NCBI RefSeq assembly: GCF_002797315.1
Contig: NZ_KZ454936.1
Coordinates: 126,999 to 190,998, forward strand
Reading direction: 5' to 3'
DNA length: 64,000 nucleotides
From: Bacillus sp. FJAT-44742
Lineage (GTDB): Bacteria > Bacillota > Bacilli > Bacillales > Marinococcaceae
Numbering within the stretch: the stretch's first letter is position 1; each line of letters opens with the position of its first letter. Below are positions 38,163-45,476 of the stretch, one piece after another. A model generated the notes under the pieces. It did not search any database. It had not been told where the DNA came from and saw only the letters and a program-made list of their open reading frames with translations. The translations under genes and the position numbers were made by a program.

Positions 38163-38602
38163 TCTTTCACCAGCTCCTCGGCAAAATGAGGAGGAAGTAT
38201 TACCTTTTCCATTCCCCATGTAATTTACGGTTAAGATCGATCAAAAAGTTGTTAATTCAGGCCACATTGTGAAAGAGGATTGCCTAGCCTTCAGCTGCTG
38301 ATTTATTATTTGATACTCAATGAAATGATGATTTGTCATATGAAGAACAAGGTGAACAGCTTGACCGCTATGGTCTGGTTTGTTATTCATATTGTAAGTT
38401 GTAAGTAATAAGGTGAAGACTGATTTCATTGATTACACCATTAGAATGGTGCATATTGTGAAATCACCTTTCTTTTTGTGTTAGAATAAGTCAATAATGC
38501 TAGTAACGATTGCCAATCTTAATGTGATTTTAACAGAATTCATAAAGCAGTAAACATTTATTGCAGGATTTTCATCCTTTTAATTAAGCAGGAGGGATAA
38601 GC
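38163..38602. other. Divergent mobA-moaA region with a large hairpin
   Basis: No gene seen. On the plus strand 38410-38470 can fold: AAGGTG..ATTTC pairs with GAAATCACCTT with a 7-base bulge, and CACCAT..ATGGTG forms the inner stem; TTTCTTTTT follows at 38469-38477. It ends about 125 bases before moaA and could be a leader terminator. Confidence 0.5.
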
Positions 38603-39619
38603 GTGGCAGCCAGAGAAGTCAGTGATCAGTACTATCGTCCGCTGCAAGATTTGCGGATTTCTATAATGGATAAATGTAACTTTCGCTGTTCCTATTGTAT
38701 GCCTGCAGAAATATTCGGAGAAGACTATGCTTTCCTGCCCGAGGAAGAGCTTCTTTCCTTTGATGAAATTGTCAGACTAACAATGGAATTTACGAAGCTT
38801 GGTGTGAAAAAGCTCCGTCTTACAGGAGGAGAACCTTTGCTGCGCAAAAACGTTCCAGCCCTGATTGAAAAGTTGTCAGCCATTTCAGGAATAGAAGATA
38901 TAGCATTAACAACAAACGGCGTTCATTTAGTAAAGCAGGCTCATGCACTGAAAGAAGCCGGCCTCATGCGTGTGAATGTAAGTCTTGATGCATTGGACAC
39001 TGAAATATTTCAGCATATGAATGGAAGAAAAGTAAAGCCATCAGCAGTTTTAAAAGGCATTGATGCAGCTTTGGCTGCGGGGCTGCACGTAAAAGTAAAC
39101 ATGGTGGTAAAAAAGGGAGTTAACGATGGCGAAGTAGTAAAGCTCGCTTCCTATTGTAAAGATAAGGGTATAACCCTTAGGTTTATAGAATTCATGGACG
39201 TCGGCACAACAAATGGCTGGGATTTTTCACAAGTAGTTACAAAAAAAGAACTGATGGAAAAGGTTTCTTCGATCGCGCCTTTAGAAATCTTAGAAAGGGA
39301 TTATTTAGGCGAGGTTGCTTCAAGATATAGATATAAAGGTTCGAAAGCAGAAGTAGGATTTATCTCTTCTGTTTCAGATACTTTTTGTGGAAATTGTACA
39401 AGAGCCAGAATCTCAGCAGACGGAAAACTCTTTACTTGTCTTTTTGCTGAAGAAGGCCATGATCTTAAAGAATATATTCGCTCCGGAGCCAGTAATAGGG
39501 AAGTCAGTAATTATTTAACTGACATATGGAAGAAGAGAACTGATAAGTATTCTGAAGAGCGGACAGCAGATACGGTAAACAACCGAAAGAAAATAGAAAT
39601 GTCTTATATCGGGGGGTAG
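38603..39619 (+). CDS. moaA: GTP 3',8-cyclase MoaA
   Basis: Radical SAM enzyme for the first step of molybdopterin synthesis, rearranging GTP to 3',8-cyclo-GTP. The N-terminal cluster motif CNFRCSYC (Cys 25, 29, 32), the SAM-binding LTGGEPLLR, and the C-terminal second cluster CGNCTRARI with a third Cys in FTCLF are all present. The protein ends IEMSYIGG with the functionally important C-terminal Gly-Gly. 338 residues is usual. GTG start with AGGAGGG seven bases upstream. moaB/moaC are not in the cluster and must be elsewhere. Confidence 0.97.
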   Translation: MAAREVSDQYYRPLQDLRISIMDKCNFRCSYCMPAEIFGEDYAFLPEEELLSFDEIVRLTMEFTKLGVKKLRLTGGEPLLRKNVPALIEKLSAISGIEDIALTTNGVHLVKQAHALKEAGLMRVNVSLDALDTEIFQHMNGRKVKPSAVLKGIDAALAAGLHVKVNMVVKKGVNDGEVVKLASYCKDKGITLRFIEFMDVGTTNGWDFSQVVTKKELMEKVSSIAPLEILERDYLGEVASRYRYKGSKAEVGFISSVSDTFCGNCTRARISADGKLFTCLFAEEGHDLKEYIRSGASNREVSNYLTDIWKKRTDKYSEERTADTVNNRKKIEMSYIGG

Positions 39620-39655
39620 CCACTGCCCCTTTTTTAGTTAGAGGAGGGAATGACC

Positions 39656-40945
39656 GTGGTAGAAAAAAGGAAACCCATACCAGTAGAAGATGCTGTAAAC
39701 AAAGTAATGGACTTAGCGAAGAAAGGGAAAAAAGAAATGGTTCTGATCGAGGAAGCCCATGGCCGCTATCTGTCAGAGGATTTAATTGCTGACCATGATG
39801 TGCCTTCTTTTGACCGCTCTCCTTACGATGGTTTTGCCATTCGTGCTGAAGATACCATAAATGCAAGCAGTGATCATCCTGTTACTTTTGAAGTTGTCGG
39901 TGAAATCGGTGCAGGTTCTTTATTTGAAGATAAGGTGAAGCCTTTTCAAGCTGTACGCATTATGACGGGGGCTCAGCTTCCGAAAGACTGTGATGCTGTT
40001 GTTATGCTGGAGCTAGTGAAGGAACATGGAGAGAAGGACAACCCTCTAATCGATATTAAACGTACTTTTCAAAAGGGTGACAATATCTCTTTTCAAGGCG
40101 AAGATACGAAAAAAGGAACAGTATTAGCTGAAAAAGGCTCCTATATTAATCCCGGAGTATCAGCTTTGCTGGCCACTTTTGGCTATAAAGAAGTCCCTGT
40201 TGCCGCAAAACCTGTTGTAGGAGTGATTGCCACAGGAAGTGAGCTTCTGGAAGTGGAGGAAGAGCTGGTTCCAGGGAAGATCCGTAACAGCAACGCTTAT
40301 ATGGTTCTCGCCCAAATTGAAAAAGCGGGAGGACAAGCTGAATATTTTGGGAAGTTTGAAGATGATTTTGAGGCATGTTTGCAGGTAACGAAAGAAGCAT
40401 TATCCAAAGTGGATATGTTAATTACCACCGGAGGAGTTTCGGTCGGGGATTATGATTATGTGCCTGAAATTTTTAAAGCTCTGGGGGCTGAAGTGCTGTT
40501 TAATAAAATAGCGATGCGTCCTGGAAGTGTCACCACTGTCGCCCACACAGACGGTAAATTTATTTATGGTCTCTCTGGAAACCCTTCAGCCTGTTACGTA
40601 GGGTTTGAATTATTTGTGCGGCCAGTTCTTCATACCGCTTTTTACCGCAGAGCGCCTCATTTACGAAAAACTAAAGCAGCACTGGGGGCTGACTTTCCAA
40701 AGCCTAACCCATTTACTCGCTTCATTAGAGCTAAGATAGAGTACGAGGAAAATAAGCTCCTTGTTTTTCCTTCGGGGCTTGATAAATCGGGTGTTGTTAC
40801 TTCGCTTGCTGCAGCAGATGCACTAATTGTTCTCCCTGGTGGTACAAGAGGTTATGAGCAGGGAATGATCGTTGATGTTTTGCTTTTAGAAGATTTTCAG
40901 GGAAGTGAATGGCCGTGGACCAACATTGTCCAGTCTTACAGATAG
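39656..40945 (+). CDS. moeA: Molybdopterin molybdenumtransferase MoeA
   Basis: Inserts molybdate into adenylylated molybdopterin. Motifs are PVEDAVNKV near the N terminus, SFDRSPYDGFAIRAED, the GEIGAGS and RIMTGAQLP strands, TGSELLEV and ITTGGVSVGDYDYV with LSGNPSACYVGFE later. 429 residues from GTG 39656, which has GAGGAGGG eight bases upstream; ATG 39650 is too close to that site. It follows moaA after 36 bases and its 3' end overlaps mobB by 37 bases in another frame. Confidence 0.95.
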   Translation: MVEKRKPIPVEDAVNKVMDLAKKGKKEMVLIEEAHGRYLSEDLIADHDVPSFDRSPYDGFAIRAEDTINASSDHPVTFEVVGEIGAGSLFEDKVKPFQAVRIMTGAQLPKDCDAVVMLELVKEHGEKDNPLIDIKRTFQKGDNISFQGEDTKKGTVLAEKGSYINPGVSALLATFGYKEVPVAAKPVVGVIATGSELLEVEEELVPGKIRNSNAYMVLAQIEKAGGQAEYFGKFEDDFEACLQVTKEALSKVDMLITTGGVSVGDYDYVPEIFKALGAEVLFNKIAMRPGSVTTVAHTDGKFIYGLSGNPSACYVGFELFVRPVLHTAFYRRAPHLRKTKAALGADFPKPNPFTRFIRAKIEYEENKLLVFPSGLDKSGVVTSLAAADALIVLPGGTRGYEQGMIVDVLLLEDFQGSEWPWTNIVQSYR

Positions 40946-41421
40946 TCGGTTACCAAAATAGTGGAAAAACAACCCTGGTCGAAAAGCTGATAGAAGCTGC
41001 TTCGGCTGACGGGATGGAGATAGCTACAATAAAGCACCATGGTCATGGAGGAAAGCCTGACACTGAAATAACATCAAAAGACAGCCGTCGGCACCGTCTG
41101 GCCGGTGCTTCTTTTACAGTAGTAGAAGGTCAGGGAGTTCTTCAGATGGAGGGTGTTCGTTCGAAGTGGTCCCTTGAAAATCTTATTGAGCTGTACCAGT
41201 ATTTTCAGCCCGATGTTATTCTGGTTGAAGGGTATAAAGCCGAAGATTATCCAAAAGTTGTCTTACTAAGAGACAGTGAAGATTTATCATTACTTGAAAA
41301 GGTAACGAACGTTCTATGCGCTGTGGTATGGACACCGGTTGGTATTGAGAACGTAAAGACTTTCCCGATTGAAGCACAAGAGCAATATATCAAATATATT
41401 CTAGATACAATGAGGGATTAA
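40909..41421 (+). CDS. mobB: Molybdopterin-guanine dinucleotide biosynthesis adaptor MobB
   Basis: A 170-residue GTP-binding protein of the Moco pathway. The Walker A loop GYQNSGKTTL is near residues 14-23 and ATIKHHGHGG is the typical switch region; DVILVEGYK follows. It enhances MobA-dependent attachment of GMP. Its start lies 37 bases inside the 3' end of moeA, and moaE begins two bases after its stop, so translation is probably coupled throughout. Confidence 0.94.
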   Translation: MAVDQHCPVLQIVGYQNSGKTTLVEKLIEAASADGMEIATIKHHGHGGKPDTEITSKDSRRHRLAGASFTVVEGQGVLQMEGVRSKWSLENLIELYQYFQPDVILVEGYKAEDYPKVVLLRDSEDLSLLEKVTNVLCAVVWTPVGIENVKTFPIEAQEQYIKYILDTMRD

Positions 41422-41422
41422 C

Positions 41423-41896
41423 ATGGCAGACAAGCTTTTTGAAGTGACGGACAAATCATTTTCCATAGAAGGAGTCATCGATAAGGTAGTCCGGAGAGAC
41501 TGCGGAGCAATTGCTACTTTTATTGGAACAGTGCGCGAGCTTACCCATGGAAAACGAACCCTTCGGCTTAAATATCAAGCGTACGAATCGATGGCAGTTA
41601 AGACGCTTGAAGATATTGGGAAAGAGGTTCAGGAAAAATGGCCCGGTTCAACCATTGCTATTACTCATAGAGTTGGGATGCTCGAAATCACAGATGTGGC
41701 AGTGGTGATTGCCGTTTCCACTCCCCATCGGAAAGCGGCTTATGAAGCAAATGAGTACGCTATGGAGAGAATCAAGCAAATAGTACCTATCTGGAAAAAG
41801 GAGTATTGGGAGGACGGTACAGAGTGGGTAGGGGATCAGCTTGAGCAGACCCCATATCCGAAAGGCGCACCTGAGAAAGGAGAAAATCATGATTAA
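41423..41896 (+). CDS. moaE: Molybdopterin synthase large subunit MoaE
   Basis: Catalytic subunit that with thiocarboxylated MoaD inserts two sulfurs into cyclic pyranopterin monophosphate. Family features: DCGAIATFIGTVRE, a conserved LKYQAYESMA, ITHRVGMLEITDVAVVIAVSTPHRKAAYEA and the terminal VPIWKKEYWEDG with active-site lysines. 157 residues is normal. It overlaps moaD by eight bases. Confidence 0.96.
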   Translation: MADKLFEVTDKSFSIEGVIDKVVRRDCGAIATFIGTVRELTHGKRTLRLKYQAYESMAVKTLEDIGKEVQEKWPGSTIAITHRVGMLEITDVAVVIAVSTPHRKAAYEANEYAMERIKQIVPIWKKEYWEDGTEWVGDQLEQTPYPKGAPEKGENHD

Positions 41897-42122
41897 GATC
41901 CTCTTATTTGCAAGACTGCAGGAGGTTATCGGCAAGGACCAGGTAGAGGTGGAAAAAGCAGGATCAACAGTCAGTCATTTAAAAGAGTGGCTTCAAGAAG
42001 AATACGCAGTGGGGCCCCTGGAAAATACAATGACAGCAATTAACGAGCAATATGCCTATGACGATGAAGTTGTCCAAGAAGGAGATACCATCGCATTTAT
42101 ACCTCCAGTAAGCGGAGGATAA
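41889..42122 (+). CDS. moaD: Molybdopterin synthase sulfur carrier MoaD
   Basis: A 77-residue ubiquitin-like sulfur carrier. It begins MIKILLFARLQEVIG and ends FIPPVSGG; the terminal Gly-Gly is the site of adenylation and thiocarboxylate formation. ATG 41889 is preceded by GAAAGGAG inside moaE and overlaps the moaE stop by eight bases. It closes the moaA-moeA-mobB-moaE-moaD operon. Confidence 0.95.
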   Translation: MIKILLFARLQEVIGKDQVEVEKAGSTVSHLKEWLQEEYAVGPLENTMTAINEQYAYDDEVVQEGDTIAFIPPVSGG

Positions 42123-42123
42123 T

Positions 42124-42162
42124 AAAACCCCAAGCCTTACCTTAAAGGAGGCTTGGGGTTTT
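42124..42162. terminator. Terminator of the moa operon (bidirectional)
   Basis: AAAACCCCAAGCCT (42124-42137) pairs with AGGCTTGGGGTTTT (42149-42162). It separates convergent units and has T tracts on both strands. Confidence 0.9.
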
Positions 42163-42167
42163 GCATG

Positions 42168-42398
42168 TTATGCTCTTAGCAAGGAACGAAGCTTGCCATC
42201 TCGTTCCTGTCTTTCTTCTTCTGAAGCCAAATCGTATTTTTTCAATAAATGAAAGAGCTCGTTGAGGGAAGGCTGATCAGGATGACTGTTAAGGAAATCC
42301 TTGCTTCCTTTGTACAACTCACCTGGAAGAAACTCCTTTTGATCTGAAAGCTTTTTAAAAACATCCTCAACAGAATGATCGATATTACAAGAACCCAT
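42168..42398 (-). CDS. Small acidic protein downstream of fdhD
   Basis: A 76-residue soluble protein, MGSCNIDHSVEDVFKKL and rich in Lys/Glu/Leu, predicted largely helical (FLNSHPDQPSLNELFHLLKKYDLASEEERQER). I do not recognise a named domain. AAAGGTG is seven bases before ATG 42398. It starts 31 bases after the fdhD stop on the same strand and is probably co-transcribed, so a role in formate dehydrogenase maturation or regulation is inferred from position only. Confidence 0.65.
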   Translation of the reverse strand: MGSCNIDHSVEDVFKKLSDQKEFLPGELYKGSKDFLNSHPDQPSLNELFHLLKKYDLASEEERQERDGKLRSLLRA

Positions 42399-42429
42399 AA
42401 ATATCACCTTTCTTTTTACTATTTACATG

Positions 42430-43221
42430 CTATTTTAAAACAATCCGGGATGGATGAGAATACACATTAAACGAGCTGCCGCGGATAAATCCAACTGCAG
42501 TGATATTTAAATCTTCCGCCAGTTTTATTGCCAGGTCAGTAGGAGCAGACTTGGATAAAACAATACCAACGCCTATTTTTGCTGCTTTTGTTAAGACCTC
42601 TGACGAAATGCGGCCGCTGAAAACAAGAATCTTATCGCGGACTGGTATCTTATTTAACAGGCAGTGACCGTATAATTTATCAAGAGCATTGTGCCTGCCG
42701 ATATCAGTACGGCTCACAATCATTTCTTCTTGAGTACAGATTGCTGCGTTATGCACTCCGCCTGTCCCCTTGAATACATGGCTGCTCTCCTGCATTTCCC
42801 TCATAAGGCTGATGCATTGCTCCGCTGAGATCGTTGCCTCCACTGTAGACGTTTTCGCTGTTTTTACATCATTATGAAAATAAAATTGACGGCTTTTTCC
42901 GCAGCAGGAGCCAATAAAACGTTTGGAATACATTTGCTGGTTCATGATATTTTGATGATGAAGCTCTACATACGCGAATCCTTTTTCTTCATCAATGGAA
43001 AGCTTGTTTATATCATCCCTCAACCGGATAACTCCTTCAGAAGCTAAGAAACCTGCCACCATTTCTTCCAGATTAACTGGTGTGCATACCATGGTAGCAA
43101 ACTCTTCATTATTGACGTGGATGGTTAAGGGAAACTCCGTGACAATGTCATCCTCAAGATTATGAAAATTCTGGTCCCGGTATTTCACGATAGACCTCTT
43201 TAAGCTCATTTCCTGGGGCAT
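42430..43221 (-). CDS. fdhD: Formate dehydrogenase sulfurtransferase FdhD
   Basis: Transfers sulfur from cysteine desulfurase to the molybdenum cofactor of formate dehydrogenase, which is inactive without it. The cysteine motif is FIGSCCGKSR near residue 104, with TGGVHNAA, SRTDIGRHNALDK and SGRISSEVLTKAA following, all standard. 263 residues is normal. AGAGGTG precedes the ATG. It is divergent from the OFA transporter and lies near a formate-dehydrogenase-like gene, its likely client. Confidence 0.95.
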   Translation of the reverse strand: MPQEMSLKRSIVKYRDQNFHNLEDDIVTEFPLTIHVNNEEFATMVCTPVNLEEMVAGFLASEGVIRLRDDINKLSIDEEKGFAYVELHHQNIMNQQMYSKRFIGSCCGKSRQFYFHNDVKTAKTSTVEATISAEQCISLMREMQESSHVFKGTGGVHNAAICTQEEMIVSRTDIGRHNALDKLYGHCLLNKIPVRDKILVFSGRISSEVLTKAAKIGVGIVLSKSAPTDLAIKLAEDLNITAVGFIRGSSFNVYSHPSRIVLK

Positions 43222-43670
43222 AGTATTTCACCTCTTTATATAGACCATATGTGGCACCTGACAAGGAACCATATCTCCTGGCTACACTATAAACAGATTC
43301 TTCAGGAAGACACAACCCTTATCCTTTTTCTCCTTTATATTACAAAATTGTTACAAAATTGTCAGGTGCCAGGCACCCTTTTTTAATAATGTGTATAAAA
43401 ATTGAACTTTTCTTCGTAAAAACTATTGAAACTGCTTTCAAAAGGCGGTATTATTTATATGAATTCAAGAAATTGTAACAATTAAGATACGAGATAGCGG
43501 TCCTGTCATCGATTTTAATTGTTGCAACTACGGATATAATAAAGCGATTACTGTTGGTATTTCAGAGCAGCGAACCTGCGTGAAACTAACCGTTGCGTTT
43601 CTTTTTGGGGTTTTTTTAATCCCGGGAAGTGATGGCAGCGGTTTTTTATTTGGAGAAGGAGTGGGGAACA
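43222..43670. other. Divergent fdhD-OFA region with repeats and promoter
   Basis: No gene seen. It contains an 11-base inverted repeat pair (GGCACCTGACA at 43253-43263, complement at 43360-43370), a tandem 11-base repeat TTACAAAATTG (43340-43350, 43351-43361), GGTGCC(A)GGCACC with a T run at 43365-43385, and a promoter described separately. Confidence 0.6.
43426..43454 (+). promoter_or_regulatory. Promoter and cre-like palindrome upstream of the OFA transporter
   Basis: TTGAAA (43426-43431) and TATTAT (43449-43454) are spaced 17. TGAAACTGCTTTCA (43427-43440) is palindromic and differs from an ideal cre only in the two central bases, covering the -35 box. Confidence 0.55.
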
Positions 43671-44915
43671 ATGGGGAAAACAAAAAATCGCTGGCTCATA
43701 GCGCTGGCAGCTGTTGGAATTCATATTTCAATTGGTTCAGTATATGCATGGAGCGTATTTACCAATCCCTTAGCGGAAGAGTACGGATGGAGCTTAAGTG
43801 CGATTTCTTTAACCTTTAGTATAGCGATTGCATTTTTAGGACTGTCTGCAGCTTTTATGGGTCACTTCGTTGAGAAGTATGGTCCAAGGGCTTCAGGACT
43901 TGTTTCAGCGACATTTTTTGGAATTGGAATTGTTGGTTCAGGATTTGCAGTAACTGTGGAATCTATTTGGCTATTGTATCTTACATACGGAGTATTAGGC
44001 GGAATCGGTCTTGGAGTGGGCTATATTACTCCAGTTTCCACACTGGTGAAATGGTTCCCTGATCGCAGGGGTTTGGCAACGGGCTTAGCGATTATGGGCT
44101 TTGGCTTTGCTGCCATGATTGCAAGCCCTATTATGGCCACGTTAATTGACTCAGTCGGAGTAGCAAGCACATTTTATATTCTGGGTGTTTCTTATTTTGT
44201 CATTATGCTTGCTTCAGCTTTGTACCTTGAAAGACCACCAAAAGGCTACATGGAGGGTGTGGGGAATGCCAATAAGAAAGCATCTCCAGACCTTGCTCAG
44301 CTCACTGCAAATGAAGCAGTAAAAACAAGACGTTTCTGGTATTTATGGGTCATGCTTTTCATCAATGTAACATGCGGAATTGCCATCCTTGCTATTGCCT
44401 CTCCTATGGCCCAGGAAATTGCGGGACTATCAGCCGCAGCAGCTGCAACGATGGTTGGTATCATGGGCTTCTTTAACGGAGCAGGCCGATTAGGTTGGGC
44501 CTCTATTTCAGATTATCTTGGACGCCCGAATGTCTATACTGCTTTCTTTGCCATTCAGATTGTGACATTTTTGATGCTTCCATCAGTAACCCATGCTTTG
44601 GCTTTCCAGCTTATCTTATTTTTAATTATGACTTGCTACGGCGGCGGTTTTGCTTCAATCCCTGCTTATATTGGCGACATCTTTGGAACAAAGCAGCTTG
44701 GAGCGATTCATGGTTACATTTTAACAGCCTGGGCTTGTGCAGGACTGGTTGGTCCCCTTCTTGCTTCCTACGTGCGTGAGGCAACTGAAAGCTACGCAGC
44801 TACACTGTATATCTTTGGCGGAATGTTTATTCTTGCTTTAATCGTTTCTCTTGCGATTCGAGTTGATATTAAACAGCTGAGACAGCAAAACCAGGAGCAA
44901 AAGCTCGCAAGTTGA
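43671..44915 (+). CDS. OFA-family MFS transporter (oxalate/formate antiporter type)
   Basis: Twelve-helix major facilitator of 414 residues. The N terminus NRWLIALAAVGIHISIGSVYAWSVF and WFPDRRGLATGLAIMGFG are hallmarks of the OFA family, which exchanges oxalate, formate or other small carboxylates. Between helices 6 and 7 lies a polar loop around residues 195-220. AAGGAG is nine bases before ATG 43671. The position beside fdhD and a formate-dehydrogenase-like gene favours formate or oxalate as substrate (inference). A DUF2294 gene follows on the same transcript. Confidence 0.9.
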   Translation: MGKTKNRWLIALAAVGIHISIGSVYAWSVFTNPLAEEYGWSLSAISLTFSIAIAFLGLSAAFMGHFVEKYGPRASGLVSATFFGIGIVGSGFAVTVESIWLLYLTYGVLGGIGLGVGYITPVSTLVKWFPDRRGLATGLAIMGFGFAAMIASPIMATLIDSVGVASTFYILGVSYFVIMLASALYLERPPKGYMEGVGNANKKASPDLAQLTANEAVKTRRFWYLWVMLFINVTCGIAILAIASPMAQEIAGLSAAAAATMVGIMGFFNGAGRLGWASISDYLGRPNVYTAFFAIQIVTFLMLPSVTHALAFQLILFLIMTCYGGGFASIPAYIGDIFGTKQLGAIHGYILTAWACAGLVGPLLASYVREATESYAATLYIFGGMFILALIVSLAIRVDIKQLRQQNQEQKLAS

Positions 44916-44972
44916 CAATTGACAGTCAGACATCTACCCTTTTACTATAATAAACTGTAAAAAGGTTGGAGA

Positions 44973-45335
44973 ATGATGGGTAAATATGAGGCTGAATTTA
45001 GTAACTTAGTCAGGGCGTTTCGGAAAAAGCATATGGGTAAAGGGCCCAGTAAAATTAGTACAACCTTTTGCAAAAACTGGGCAATATGTGAAATGGAAGG
45101 GAATTTATCGCCAATCGAGAGATTTATTGCGAGTGCCGATGAAGGAAAACAAATGCTTCGGGCTGCACGAACAGAGATGGTAAAGGATATGTATCGCAAT
45201 AACCCTCCACGTGAAATGGAGGAATTCCTGGGATGCAGGTTTGTTGAACTGTTTGTTGACATTGATATAGAACAGGACAAAGGAATGTCAATCTTTGTGT
45301 TTGATGAAAATCTTGAAGAGAAATTCTCTAATTAA
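44973..45335 (+). CDS. DUF2294 family protein
   Basis: A 120-residue soluble protein. The order KGPSKISTTFCKNWAICEMEGNLSPIER, RTEMVKDMYR and LGCRFVELFVDIDIEQDKGMSIFVFDEN matches the DUF2294 profile as I know it. Function is unestablished; such genes are often near formate dehydrogenase in Bacilli. It lies 57 bases after the OFA gene and before a terminator, and thus between transporter and formate dehydrogenase. Two ATGs (44973, 44976) are equally placed behind GGAG. Confidence 0.8.
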   Translation: MMGKYEAEFSNLVRAFRKKHMGKGPSKISTTFCKNWAICEMEGNLSPIERFIASADEGKQMLRAARTEMVKDMYRNNPPREMEEFLGCRFVELFVDIDIEQDKGMSIFVFDENLEEKFSN

Positions 45336-45378
45336 ATATTGAGGTTTGGCACTTGGCAGCGTTCCTGTTAAAGACTTA

Positions 45379-45424
45379 ACCACCGTAGCATTTTAGTTTT
45401 CTAAGTGTACGGTGGTTTTTTTAT
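45379..45424 (+). terminator. Terminator after the DUF2294 gene
   Basis: AACCACCGTA and TACGGTGGTT enclose a 23-base loop and are followed by TTTTT. Confidence 0.8.
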
Positions 45425-45476
45425 AAGAAAACATAAAGTGACCGTAAGGATCTGAAAGATAAAAGGAGTGTTATCA

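Noticed and set aside
38452-38470. FNR-like sequence TTGTGAAATCACC upstream of moaA
   Set aside because: Half-site spacing is too short for FNR and the bases are better explained as the right arm of the hairpin.
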